A stretch of 64,000 nt of DNA, from the NCBI RefSeq assembly GCF_029023725.1, contig NZ_CP119075.1:2041501-2105500 (forward strand), read 5' to 3'. The translations under genes and the position numbers were made by a program. Below the pieces are notes generated by a model, which saw only the letters and a list, made by a program, of their open reading frames with translations, searched no databases and was not told the DNA's origin. Positions 56,532 to 63,767 of the stretch are shown here, piece by piece (position 1 is the first letter of the stretch; each line of letters starts with the position of its first letter). The DNA comes from Synoicihabitans lomoniglobus. Lineage in GTDB: Bacteria > Verrucomicrobiota > Verrucomicrobiia > Opitutales > Opitutaceae.

Positions 56532-56870
56532 ATGAACAGCGGGAATATCAACAGACGACCTCCACCGATCGGGAAACGTGCCAATACACAGAAACAGCCC
56601 CAAACAACCGCGAACCAAGCGCTCAATGCAGGATACATCTGTCTCGCAATCGCGGTCGGTGCAGTTCTGATCGGTGGTCCGTTCGGATGGTTACTCGCGG
56701 GACCACTGACAACGGCGTGCGTCGTTTTGAGTATCATTACGATGACCAAAGGCAGGACCTCCGGAGGCGTCATTCTGCTTGTCACATCTTTGACTCTCCC
56801 AGCGTTCTTCACATTGATTTGGTATCTGTTTATCGCCGCATTATTCATCGGAGTCAGCGCGACTGCGTGA
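56532..56870 (+). CDS. Small membrane protein, 112 aa
   Basis: Two to three hydrophobic helices (LNAGYICLAIAVGAVLIGG, GWLLAGPLTTACVVLSIITM, GGVILLVTSLTLPAFFTLIWYLFIAALFIG) after a polar, Pro/Gln-rich N-terminus. No family recognised. Divergent from the TIR gene (151-base shared upstream region). Confidence 0.65.
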   Translation: MNSGNINRRPPPIGKRANTQKQPQTTANQALNAGYICLAIAVGAVLIGGPFGWLLAGPLTTACVVLSIITMTKGRTSGGVILLVTSLTLPAFFTLIWYLFIAALFIGVSATA

Positions 56871-56885
56871 CCAGGTAAGCTGTTC

Positions 56886-57269
56886 TCACCGACTCCAGAA
56901 TTCGCCCTGGGCAAACTTCCCTCGATTAGCCAGGAAGTCGTTCAATTCGGCTCTCGATAGCCAACGGCCCGCGCCGGCCGAGCCAGATCCGACCGGGGGC
57001 ACAATTCCGCCCAGCACTTGGTCAATGACGGCCGCGCCGTCCCCAGGCTCCATTGCGGAACAATTCCAGGCCCCTCCGGCCGCTATCCAGCTTCGGAGCA
57101 TATCAAGGGCCCTGTCAGTGACGTTTCGGCCGTCTACCGCCAGGGAGACCGGATTTGCGCCTAACAGATGCATGCGATGCCACTGACGCAGCGCGCTCGC
57201 TGGCGTTTTAGCAATACACACACCAGGTGCGAAGCTCATTTTGTAGGTCCGACGGTGTATTGCCGGCAT
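56886..57269 (-). CDS. Hypothetical protein, about 127 aa
   Basis: Not recognised. ASALRQWHRMHLLGANPVSLAVDGRNVTDRALDMLRSWIAAGG and RWLSRAELNDFLANRGKFAQ look like folded helices, which supports a real gene. Starts possible at 57293 (GTG), 57269 and 57239. A small hairpin CTCGTT-TTT-AACGAG at 57293-57307 lies in its upstream gap. Confidence 0.5.
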   Translation of the reverse strand: MPAIHRRTYKMSFAPGVCIAKTPASALRQWHRMHLLGANPVSLAVDGRNVTDRALDMLRSWIAAGGAWNCSAMEPGDGAAVIDQVLGGIVPPVGSGSAGAGRWLSRAELNDFLANRGKFAQGEFWSR

Positions 57270-57312
57270 GCAAGTATCGTTAAGTTTTACCACTCGTTTT
57301 TAACGAGCTGGT

Positions 57313-57798
57313 TTAGCCGGAAATTTCCGAAAGGGGCGTAGGTGGGACACCTTTTTGAGGACTTAGCTCGTTTGATTCCAACATATTAGGGGATTTCTCG
57401 GAGCGATTTCGGGGAGGTCCTAGCCATACGCGGCCGAGGTCGCGAAGCTCCACGAAATTGCGCTCCACGCGTTCCAGGAACGGACGGATCACGTTGCCGT
57501 TTTCATCAAGTTCGCCGTCGCGTTCCGTGATCGTGCGACCGTCCGAAAGGAGCACGTTCACGTGAGAGCCTTTGACGATGTAACCACGCACCCAGAGTTC
57601 CGGAGCTTTCGCCGTGGGAATTTCGGTTTGGGTGACGCTCACGGGATCAGGTTCTTCCGTGAAATCCGGAGTCTGTTCAGATTCACTCTGAACCGCCGTT
57701 ACTTGCTCGTTACGGCCTTCATAAATGCAGGAGCGAGTCAGCACACCTACCGCACTGCCGAGGGAGCAGAAGAGGATTACACGAAGCACAGAACGCAT
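57313..57798 (-). CDS. Exported/anchored hypothetical phage protein, 161 aa
   Basis: N-terminal hydrophobic segment (MRSVLRVILFCSLGSAVGVLTRSC), acidic linker (ESEQTPDFTEEPDPVS), then a short beta-rich domain (LWVRGYIVKGSHVNVLLSDGRTITERDGELDENGNVIRPFLERVERNFVELRDLGRVWL). The first 22 bases overlap the end of the Zot-like gene, so it belongs to the assembly operon. In inoviruses a periplasmic protein is often encoded just after Zot; this could be it. An exact palindrome CGGAAATTTCCG lies at its 3' end (57318-57329). Confidence 0.6.
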   Translation of the reverse strand: MRSVLRVILFCSLGSAVGVLTRSCIYEGRNEQVTAVQSESEQTPDFTEEPDPVSVTQTEIPTAKAPELWVRGYIVKGSHVNVLLSDGRTITERDGELDENGNVIRPFLERVERNFVELRDLGRVWLGPPRNRSEKSPNMLESNELSPQKGVPPTPLSEISG

Positions 57799-58559
57799 GA
57801 TGAGACGATCAGCAGGCCTTCCGCCCACCCGATGGTTGAGGGTTTCCGTTTCTTGACGCGTTTCCTTTTGGGGATGCGTTCCAGGGGCGAAGCCGATACC
57901 ACTTTCATATTGGCGAACTGATCGGCCGCTTCGCCCAGGAGCGCGTCAGAGTTGTAGAGTTCGCAGGCCCAGGAGGGACGCAGAAACACTTCCGAGTGCT
58001 GTTTCACCGGCTTCGCGTTGCCGACCGCGATGTCGAAACACACGCGGGTAAACACAGGGATGGGGAAGGGGATCAGCCCCATAATTTTGTAGTGCCGGAA
58101 GTTCCGGCACATCCAGAGCAGGTTCGCTTTTTTGCGAAGCTGTTTATCGATGTCTTCCGGACTTTGGGTGATGAACAGTAGGATGATATCGAGTTTCCGG
58201 CACAGCGTTATGAAAGTGAGCATTTCCCGGTCGCGGGGATCTTTTCGCGTACTTTGGTAGTCGCGGGAATTCCATTCCAGGTGTGCTTCATCGAGCATGA
58301 CCAGGACTTGCGAATCAGCGGTTCCCCTGGAGATTTGACGGTGAAAGTCGCGGAGTGATTTTCCGTCCAGAATCGTAAGGCGTTCCGGGTCGTATTTGTA
58401 GCCGCGTTCCGCCATGCGCTGTTCGATTTTGTCCGGAAACATTTCGACGTTCGTGAAGCAGTAAGCGCCGCGTTCCAGGTGCCAGTAGGCGCGTTCGGCC
58501 GCGCACATCGATTTGCCGCCGCCCAGGGTTCCCGCGATGATTTCGATTAACCCGTTCAT
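57777..58559 (-). CDS. Zot-like inovirus assembly ATPase (pI)
   Basis: 260 residues. Walker A GTLGGGKS (10-17) right after MNGLIEIIA, Walker B QVLVMLDEAHLEWNSR, LDIILLFITQSPEDIDKQLRKKANLLWMCRN, and a C-terminal membrane helix (TIGWAEGLLIVSSCVLCFV, about 240-260). This is the hallmark gene of filamentous phages: the inner-membrane motor that extrudes the virion. The ATG at 58559 overlaps the upstream pVI-like gene by 4 bases. Confidence 0.92.
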   Translation of the reverse strand: MNGLIEIIAGTLGGGKSMCAAERAYWHLERGAYCFTNVEMFPDKIEQRMAERGYKYDPERLTILDGKSLRDFHRQISRGTADSQVLVMLDEAHLEWNSRDYQSTRKDPRDREMLTFITLCRKLDIILLFITQSPEDIDKQLRKKANLLWMCRNFRHYKIMGLIPFPIPVFTRVCFDIAVGNAKPVKQHSEVFLRPSWACELYNSDALLGEAADQFANMKVVSASPLERIPKRKRVKKRKPSTIGWAEGLLIVSSCVLCFV

Positions 58560-58870
58560 GAGATCGTCGGAATGAACGATTTGATGGCTCGGATCACTGA
58601 GCACGTCAGTCTCAGTCCGGCATAGGTCACGATCATCGAGAGGACCGTGTCCAGGGGGAACAGGTAATTGATCAGCGAAAGCGGTGACACATCAAAGGTG
58701 CCGGCAGTGGCTGGCGCGACGAGCGCGTCAATGCGCTGAAAGAGTGATTCCCAAAGGGAATTCACCCATCCGCTAATTGTGAGCGCGATAGTGCCGAGGA
58801 CCAAAACGGCTTTCAGGACCGGCGTCGTTTCCGTAAAAAAACGAACGATTTGATAAAGGACGTTGAGCAT
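58556..58870 (-). CDS. pVI-like minor coat / DUF2523-type membrane protein
   Basis: 104 residues with three hydrophobic segments (YQIVRFFTETTPVLKAVLVLGTIALTISGWV, LSLINYLFPLDTVLSMIVTYAGL, CSVIRAIKSFI). Size, topology and place between the adsorption protein and Zot match gene VI (DUF2523) of inoviruses. Confidence 0.75.
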   Translation of the reverse strand: MLNVLYQIVRFFTETTPVLKAVLVLGTIALTISGWVNSLWESLFQRIDALVAPATAGTFDVSPLSLINYLFPLDTVLSMIVTYAGLRLTCSVIRAIKSFIPTIS

Positions 58871-58873
58871 GGT

Positions 58874-60190
58874 TCAGGTCGCGAACGCTTCGCGAATAGC
58901 GCGCAGAGACATGAAGAAAAACCAGATGGCGAGCGCACCGCGCACCAGGGCTTTGAATATGGTAATACCGGTTTCGTAGTCCGAAAAATCGATATCGATA
59001 GCGAGGTCAGGCCCGCTCTGCATGGGTAGGGAAAAGGCGAATACAGACACACTGCCGAGGCCTTCAATGCTCACGAGTTCGGGTAGTTTGTTCTCGATCG
59101 CGAGCACGCCGGAGGGTTCGAGTTCCAAACCTACTTCATCCGCAACATCTGTTTCGTCCGGAACCGTTGGGTCTTCCGGCCCGCTTCCGTCTCCTTCGAT
59201 TGCTGCCTTGAGTGAGTTGATCGCACTAACGGTGTTCGAATTGCCGCTTTGGATTTCCGACCGTATGGAGACGAGGTTTTTGGCGAGATTGGCCACGCCG
59301 CTTTTATAGGTCGCGTTCGTTAGTGCGTCGTTGGGTTTGGTGTCCGTATTGGGTGACCAAATAGGCGCATCGTTGTTTTGAGTTACTCCTTCCGGAGTCG
59401 TGGCCGTGGGGGCTTTGTCACTTTGTGGCACTTCGACCGGTTCAGGCAGCTCGTCCCCTGGCAGCACTAATTCCGGGTCAATTTCGACCCCGGTATCAAG
59501 TTCGGTCAGTGCTCCGTCCACCACCATCCATTGGTCATCGGAGTATTCCAGATCGGGAATTTCTTCGACCACCGTCACAACGGCGTAAGAAGGCACTTCA
59601 AATTCCTGAATCACAGCCTGACCAGGCTGAAGCGTTATTTCTCCGACAGGGCTGCCGTCCTGAATGAGTCGATACGTCACCGCAACGTCGCGAGTATTGC
59701 GCAGCGATAGGCGAACCGTCTTGTTTTGGTGGTTACTTCCCACCGGAAACGGTTGGTGGATCCTTTCGCCTTTGACGTAGGTCGGGACAGTTGCGTTATC
59801 CGTGGAGTAGACGCGTTCCACGATGTAATGCGATTCTCCTGACAATACGTCGAACGGTCCAAGAATCCCGACCGTGATCGGGAGCCCCCCGTCTCCGGTG
59901 AACCATTGCACGTTCGCTAGCTTTGACGCGTAACTCGCCGGTGTTCCATCGTCATGAATAACCGAGATGACAAGGGTGTCTCCGTTCACACTTCCAGTCC
60001 ATGGGGCACTAGAGGCCTCTGGATCCGCGAGGTTGACGGTACGAATGTAGAACTGGCTCGTGTCACTCCCAGGCACAAATTCCCACTTCGCAGAGACCCA
60101 GAATTGGAAATTGCCTTCCACGGCTAGGTCTTCACTCCATGCCGTGAATGCCGACAGTATGAACATTCCAAATACGATGAAGTATTTCAT
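58874..60190 (-). CDS. pIII-like adsorption/minor coat protein
   Basis: 438 residues: signal peptide (YFIVFGMFILSAFTAWS), beta-rich N-terminal region (about 20-230), acidic Pro/Asp/Glu-rich linkers (about 230-280 and 325-345), and a C-terminal membrane helix (ALVRGALAIWFFFMSLRAI). Size and layout match gene III/attachment proteins of filamentous phages; the N-terminal domains show no similarity I recognise, as expected for the host-specific part. Starts one base after the stop of the 33-aa gene. Confidence 0.75.
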   Translation of the reverse strand: MKYFIVFGMFILSAFTAWSEDLAVEGNFQFWVSAKWEFVPGSDTSQFYIRTVNLADPEASSAPWTGSVNGDTLVISVIHDDGTPASYASKLANVQWFTGDGGLPITVGILGPFDVLSGESHYIVERVYSTDNATVPTYVKGERIHQPFPVGSNHQNKTVRLSLRNTRDVAVTYRLIQDGSPVGEITLQPGQAVIQEFEVPSYAVVTVVEEIPDLEYSDDQWMVVDGALTELDTGVEIDPELVLPGDELPEPVEVPQSDKAPTATTPEGVTQNNDAPIWSPNTDTKPNDALTNATYKSGVANLAKNLVSIRSEIQSGNSNTVSAINSLKAAIEGDGSGPEDPTVPDETDVADEVGLELEPSGVLAIENKLPELVSIEGLGSVSVFAFSLPMQSGPDLAIDIDFSDYETGITIFKALVRGALAIWFFFMSLRAIREAFAT

Positions 60191-60191
60191 C

Positions 60192-60293
60192 TCAGCCTCG
60201 ATTGCCCCCGTCTTTGATTCCCGCCCGGAAAAGCCAGAGGATGAACCAAACGAGCAGCAGGCAAAATTGTAGTTGTTCTATCGTAAATTCCAT
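60192..60293 (-). CDS. 33-aa membrane protein (pVII/pIX-like)
   Basis: Small ORF starting at the ATG at 60293 (MEFTIEQLQFCLLLVWFILW, then a basic tail ending NRG). One membrane helix with an acidic N-terminus and a basic C-terminus, the pattern of inovirus tip proteins. Its stop (60192-60194) is one base before the pIII-like ATG. It begins just after the terminator hairpin and lacks a Shine-Dalgarno, so it may be translated from read-through RNA at low level. Confidence 0.7.
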   Translation of the reverse strand: MEFTIEQLQFCLLLVWFILWLFRAGIKDGGNRG

Positions 60294-60301
60294 GGGGAGA
60301 A

Positions 60302-60330
60302 AGAGGGGGGAGGGAACACCTCCCCCCTGG
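60302..60330 (-). terminator. Hairpin terminator after the major coat gene
   Basis: GGGGGGAGG / CCTCCCCCC stem of 9 base pairs with a 5-base loop, followed on the minus strand by TCTTTCT. Lies between the 50-aa coat gene and the 33-aa gene, the same place as the central terminator of fd-type phages, which makes coat mRNA abundant and lets only a little read into gene III. Confidence 0.7.
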
Positions 60331-60335
60331 TTTGA

Positions 60336-60488
60336 TCAGCTCGTGAACGACTTGAAGACGCGCACGGCCCACTTGCCGCCGAACTTGAAGGCCATGAGGC
60401 CTACGCCCGCGACGGCAGCGATTGCACCGGCAGCAAGGCCCGCAGTGGCGATGGCGCCGAGTTCCGTGGTGATGGCGGAGATATCCAT
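60336..60488 (-). CDS. 50-aa candidate major coat protein (pVIII-like)
   Basis: MDISAITTELGAIATAGLAA, then a hydrophobic Ala/Gly/Val helix (GAIAAVAGVGLMAF) and a basic amphipathic end (KFGGKWAVRVFKSFTS). Acidic start, membrane-spanning middle and Lys/Arg-rich C-terminus are exactly the layout of mature filamentous phage coat proteins. There is no leader peptide, as in Pf3. A strong Shine-Dalgarno (AAGGAAAGG) precedes the ATG, unlike its neighbours, in line with high expression. Confidence 0.8.
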   Translation of the reverse strand: MDISAITTELGAIATAGLAAGAIAAVAGVGLMAFKFGGKWAVRVFKSFTS

Positions 60489-60507
60489 TTGTTTTCCTTT
60501 CCTTGGC

Positions 60508-60624
60508 TCACAGTTCCGCGACGGTCTTGAAGCTCGACCAGATGTGACCTGCTAAGTATCCGGCTCCGTAGATGGTCACAGCGAAGGCGAGCACGGCACC
60601 GACGAGAGGAACTAGATCTGCCAT
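60508..60624 (-). CDS. 38-aa membrane protein (second coat-like)
   Basis: MADLVPLVGAVLAFAVTIYG, then AGYLAGHIWSSFKTVAEL: one membrane helix with acidic start. Next to the major coat gene, so a minor coat (pIX/pVII-like) or an alternative coat. No Shine-Dalgarno, but an A-rich AACAAAACTC leader. Confidence 0.65.
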   Translation of the reverse strand: MADLVPLVGAVLAFAVTIYGAGYLAGHIWSSFKTVAEL

Positions 60625-60690
60625 GAGTTTTGTTGTTTTTGTTGGGTTATCCGGCTTTGCCGGTTCTTCGGTCAGGGTGACGCGAAAAGT

Positions 60691-60990
60691 TTAGACGGTG
60701 GCTGGCTCGGGCGTTTTGCCGTGCGTTCCGTTGGCTTGGTTCAGGGTGAGAAGCTCCAATTGGTCGGAGGGCTTCGTCCGCTCGAGGAGGTAGTCCAATT
60801 CCGCGGTGTAACAGGTCACTTCATGCTCGAGGGCTTTGATTCGGTCCTGTTGGCATTGGACGTAGAGTTTCACTTGCGTGCAGGTCGCAGGAGGGAGCAG
60901 CGCCTTTACTTCGGCGTCTGCGATTTGATCCGCCAGTTCAGTGAGCTTCCTCCGGAGTCTCGCCTCCAGGGCTTTTTCTCGGGATGTCAT
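60691..60990 (-). CDS. 99-aa coiled-coil-like phage protein
   Basis: Helical and charged: EKALEARLRRKLTELADQIADAEVKALL, QVKLYVQCQQDRIKALEHEVTCYTAELDYLLERTK. Probably a coiled coil. Between the candidate ssDNA-binding gene and the coat genes. Function unknown. Confidence 0.55.
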   Translation of the reverse strand: MTSREKALEARLRRKLTELADQIADAEVKALLPPATCTQVKLYVQCQQDRIKALEHEVTCYTAELDYLLERTKPSDQLELLTLNQANGTHGKTPEPATV

Positions 60991-61060
60991 CGGAGTCAGT
61001 TAAATTATCTTTCAACAAGGGTAAGCGGCGCGGGGCGCTTCGCGCTCCCGCGCCGCTTGC

Positions 61061-61363
61061 TCACTTCGATGAACCGACCATTTCAGACCGTTTGAGCTTC
61101 ACTTGAACTTTGAGCAGTCCGTCCGCGGAGTAGTGAGGCACCACGGGGGCGATCACTTCGTCGTTATCCTGGAGCAGGATGGGGGATTGCCCCGGTTCCA
61201 GGCTTTGTTCGACCTTAACGAACTGTTTTCCGGCAAGGACTTGCCCCTCGACGATTTGAATGGTTCGTCCGGTTTTGGTTTGGAAGGAACGGAGTTCGAA
61301 GTCTCCGACCGCTCTGCCGATCACGTATACCCCTGGAGGCAGGGAGGAAGTTGCGTTAGCCAT
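61061..61363 (-). CDS. Candidate ssDNA-binding protein (gene V analogue), 100 aa
   Basis: Beta-rich, OB-fold-like composition: GVYVIGRAVGDFELRSFQTKTGRTIQIVEGQVLAGKQFVKVEQSLEPGQSPILLQDNDEVIAPVV ... LLKVQVKLKRSE. Overlaps the 3' end of rep by 43 bases. Size and position after rep match the inovirus ssDNA-binding protein; no sequence signature proves it. Confidence 0.55.
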   Translation of the reverse strand: MANATSSLPPGVYVIGRAVGDFELRSFQTKTGRTIQIVEGQVLAGKQFVKVEQSLEPGQSPILLQDNDEVIAPVVPHYSADGLLKVQVKLKRSEMVGSSK

Positions 61364-62166
61364 GTTGTTGTTATTTTTTGGGTTTTGATTTCACAGTCCG
61401 CTTGCGTAATGCCTAAGCGGATACGGAGTTCAGCGAACGCCGCCAAAAGGTCGCCCCACCGTGAGGTTTGCATCACGAGAAGTTTGTGCCTTTGGGAGCC
61501 GTCCGAAGAGGTTGATCGGGCAACGACACACCGAGTCCATCGGACGATTCTCTCCCCGATTGTATCCATTTCGTGGGCACAGTCGTTTTTTGTTTCGTCG
61601 ATATCATCGAGCTGCCGGGGGGACGGCGTGTCCTCTGGTGGCGCATCGTTGCCCGAAAAGAATCCCATGGACGTTTGAAATAGGCGGACCTTCGTCATGG
61701 AGGTGAGCCAGTCGGGTAAGTCCCCGGCTTGCTTGCACATATATTTAAAGAGGTAGGTCCATTCCTTGCGACGGACCCGGCGAATGTCGGTACGGCCGAG
61801 GCCCCAGGCTTTGGTGACTTCTTCGCCGGGGATATGCCCGCCGTAGTCGAACCAGAAGTGCCAGTGAGCGTAAACGAGGCCGTTGTTGTCCGGTTGATGG
61901 AGTTCCATTTTCCAGAACCAACGGCGGATCTTATAGCGCTTTCTGAGCCGAGCTATGAAACGACGAAGGCGAGCCTTCCCCATTTCATACGCTTCCGGTG
62001 GTTCCAGCAGTCGCCAAGTCCCTCCTTCGTCAGGACACAGCTCCCGATTGACTGTGAGGGTAATAAACCGACCTCCGTCGAGGTCGGGCATGCCGCGTTT
62101 CTTCATTTGCCGACATTTCGCGGCCGCGTTGCGCTCCGTCCAAAAGTTCGGAGTCGTGTAGGGCAT
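61321..62166 (-). CDS. Rolling-circle replication initiator (HUH-type Rep)
   Basis: 281 residues from the ATG at 62166. RFITLTVNRELCP (motif I-like strand), HUH-type motif II AHWHFWFDYGG with H101/H103, and motif III-like EWTYLFKYMCKQAGDLPDWL with Y138 and Y142 as candidate nucleophiles. This is the arrangement of phage/plasmid rolling-circle initiators. Starts 5 bases after the zinc-ribbon gene; an ATG further upstream would overlap that gene in another frame. Confidence 0.8.
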   Translation of the reverse strand: MPYTTPNFWTERNAAAKCRQMKKRGMPDLDGGRFITLTVNRELCPDEGGTWRLLEPPEAYEMGKARLRRFIARLRKRYKIRRWFWKMELHQPDNNGLVYAHWHFWFDYGGHIPGEEVTKAWGLGRTDIRRVRRKEWTYLFKYMCKQAGDLPDWLTSMTKVRLFQTSMGFFSGNDAPPEDTPSPRQLDDIDETKNDCAHEMDTIGERIVRWTRCVVARSTSSDGSQRHKLLVMQTSRWGDLLAAFAELRIRLGITQADCEIKTQKITTTWLTQLPPCLQGYT

Positions 62167-62171
62167 GAGTT

Positions 62172-62336
62172 CTACCACAGCGAACCCCCATTCGTTTTGT
62201 CGTGGCGGATGACGCGGAGCTGACCGCAGCGCATGCATTGGCACGTCGTTTGACGAATATCCGCATCGAGGAAGTCCCATTCGTGGCCGTTCCACATGCA
62301 CAGGCACCAGAGCCGGAATTTACGCAGGACCTTCAT
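62172..62336 (-). CDS. 54-aa zinc-ribbon protein
   Basis: MKVLRKFRLWCLCMWNGHEW followed by CQCMRCGQLRVIRH: two Cys clusters (C11, C13 with H18; C32, C34, C37) typical of small phage zinc ribbons. Ends 5 bases before rep and starts 4 bases after the stop of the 108-aa gene, so it fits tightly in the operon. Confidence 0.65.
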   Translation of the reverse strand: MKVLRKFRLWCLCMWNGHEWDFLDADIRQTTCQCMRCGQLRVIRHDKTNGGSLW

Positions 62337-62340
62337 GACG

Positions 62341-62667
62341 CTATGCCTTTTCGCCTTCGGCGACCCCTACGCGGGGGGCGCCCCCCGCCAAAACCACCGT
62401 ATTGATCCTAGGTAGCTCCGTGATCGGTCCGCCCAGGTGCGGTTTTGCGTTGATTCGGCCGTGCCGGATATTGTCCCGCCGACGCCATTCTAGCGCCGTC
62501 CCGTGGAGAACGCGGGCCGATCGGGATGCGAGGTGCAGTCCGTTGACGGTCGCGGCGAATTCGCCGCGTTCGGTCGCGTCAGCCAGCGCACGGAGCGTTT
62601 CCGCCAGTTTGTGCGCTTTCTGTGCGACGTCGGGACACTTCAAAGCTTCGGCTTCGTAGCTAGACAT
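62341..62667 (-). CDS. Hypothetical phage protein, 108 aa
   Basis: First gene of the leftward operon: ALKCPDVAQKAHKLAETLRALADATERGEFAATVNGLHLASRSARVLHGTALEWRRRDNIRHGR. Helical, no recognised domain. The last 25 residues are of low complexity. Confidence 0.55.
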   Translation of the reverse strand: MSSYEAEALKCPDVAQKAHKLAETLRALADATERGEFAATVNGLHLASRSARVLHGTALEWRRRDNIRHGRINAKPHLGGPITELPRINTVVLAGGAPRVGVAEGEKA

Positions 62668-62858
62668 CTGAAACCCCCGGCAAGTTTGAGTATACGGGTT
62701 TGCGTTTAGCGTTCGTGCGCCGTTTTTGGGTGCGATGAATTATCGCCGATTTACCGGGATAAGTGCCGCCGGGCCGGCGGATTTGGACGTATACCGTAAC
62801 ATGTTGGTATTCAGGGTGTCTGTAAAACATAACGCACAATAAACAGAAAGCGCGAATG
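62668..62858. other. Prophage intergenic region, candidate replication origin and promoter
   Basis: 191 bases with no ORF, upstream of the phage operon. Contains CCGCCGG-G-CCGGCGG (62768-62783 region), a strong hairpin that could be the rolling-circle nick region, paired GTATAC-type words (TATACGGG near 62692, CGTATACCG near 62789), and at its right end the dif-like site. Confidence 0.4.
62822..62849. other. Candidate attR (dif-like XerCD site)
   Basis: XerD-like arm GTAAAACATAA, spacer CGCACA, XerC-like arm ATAAACAGAAA. The arm ending AACATAA is identical to the most conserved part of the dif XerD half-site. Shares the spacer and XerC arm with the site at 54880. Confidence 0.55.
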
Positions 62859-63059
62859 TCACCGGGGGGTAGCAGGTGGCCGCATTTCTACTCCACCGAC
62901 TTTTCGAGCGGCGGCTAGCGCTTCGAAAATTCGGTTCGGCGGAACGTCCGCCAGTGCTTTCAAATACACGGAGGCCAGTGCCTCCCCGGTATGGAACCCC
63001 AGCGCGAGCGCTTGAGATTCGATCAATTGTTTCGTGCCGTCGCGCGTGACGACCTTCAT
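62859..63059 (-). CDS. Small hypothetical protein, 66 aa
   Basis: MKVVTRDGTKQLIESQALAL then a helical region (FHTGEALASVYLKALADVPPNRIFEALAAARKVGG). ATG at 63059, 4 bases after the stop of the next upstream gene. Outside the right dif-like site. Function unknown. Confidence 0.5.
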   Translation of the reverse strand: MKVVTRDGTKQLIESQALALGFHTGEALASVYLKALADVPPNRIFEALAAARKVGGVEMRPPATPR

Positions 63060-63063
63060 TGAT

Positions 63064-63423
63064 TCACTTCTCGGCATGGGAAGCCTCTCGGGTTCGAAGG
63101 TTCAGATATGCGCACAGAAAACGAAGCGCGTGGGGACTTTTCCAATACGTCGGCGGCGGTTGCGCTTGATAGGCCCGGAGCCATCGACGCAGCCCAAAGA
63201 AACCAATAAAGACGTTGAGAGCATCTACGCTCGATTCCTCCAAAAACTCCCCCTTGATCTTTATGGAAAGGACTTCCCCCCGGAACCGCTCAACACGCGA
63301 TAGAACTTCAAAAAATCGGTCTGAGCGGGAACACACTTCACGCCCTCGAATCGTCGTCACCACTTCGACCGGAGAGGCCAGCGTCAAAGGGGATTCAAGT
63401 CCGACGAGCGGAGAGTTATTCAT
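63064..63423 (-). CDS. Hypothetical protein, 119 aa
   Basis: MNNSPLVGLESPLTLASPVE ... EVLSRVERFRGEVLSIKIKGEFLEESSVDALNVFIGFFGLRRWLRAYQ. No family recognised. Overlaps the upstream gene by 8 bases and is 4 bases from the downstream one: a coupled three-gene operon. Confidence 0.5.
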   Translation of the reverse strand: MNNSPLVGLESPLTLASPVEVVTTIRGREVCSRSDRFFEVLSRVERFRGEVLSIKIKGEFLEESSVDALNVFIGFFGLRRWLRAYQAQPPPTYWKSPHALRFLCAYLNLRTREASHAEK

Positions 63424-63694
63424 TTTCCGGGGGGAGAGGGACAACAGAAGCAAGTGCGTCGGCCGCCTCTTCGAAGCTATGCACGCCGCTAGCGAGGTAA
63501 GTGAATTTCACGCAGTTCGCGCAGGTGGCGATCAGATCGAACTGACCCGTCACAGCGCATGGACGCACTTCGATTGCGGTGATCGTTTTGGCTTTCACGG
63601 GATAGCGCTCAAAAAAAGCCCGCGCCAAGTGTTCGCTGGAGAAGTCGGGGCAGGCGACGGAGCGCCAAGAGGATTGGTCGCTGTTAGTTTTCAT
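63416..63694 (-). CDS. Hypothetical protein, 92 aa
   Basis: SSEHLARAFFERYPVKAKTITAIEVRPCAVTGQFDLIATCANCVKFTYLASGVHSFEEAADALASV. Possibly a small alpha/beta domain with a CxxC (CANC). First gene of the leftward mini-operon. ATG at 63694 preferred; 63748 is possible. Confidence 0.5.
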   Translation of the reverse strand: MKTNSDQSSWRSVACPDFSSEHLARAFFERYPVKAKTITAIEVRPCAVTGQFDLIATCANCVKFTYLASGVHSFEEAADALASVVPLPPENE

Positions 63695-63767
63695 CGGTGG
63701 CTTGGGGATGCGGCGCGCCCCGGGAGTCAGACCAAGCCAGGAGGTCAACTCACCGGAGCGGCCGGTT

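Larger units (their letters stand above)
54897..62838. mobile_element. Inovirus (filamentous phage) prophage with TIR cargo, about 7.9 kb
   Basis: Bounded by two dif-like sites with the shared core. Minus-strand module from right to left: 108-aa protein, zinc-ribbon protein, HUH Rep, small candidate ssDNA-binding protein, 99-aa protein, two tiny membrane proteins (38 and 50 aa), terminator, 33-aa membrane protein, pIII-like, pVI-like, Zot-like ATPase and a 161-aa protein, in the usual inovirus order of replication, structure, assembly. The left end holds TIR, membrane protein and RHH/Cas2-fold genes. Boundaries are inferred. Confidence 0.75.

Noticed and set aside
62166..62307. 47-residue N-terminal extension of Rep
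   Set aside because: It overlaps the zinc-ribbon gene in another frame and shows no conserved features; the ATG at 62166 follows that gene directly.
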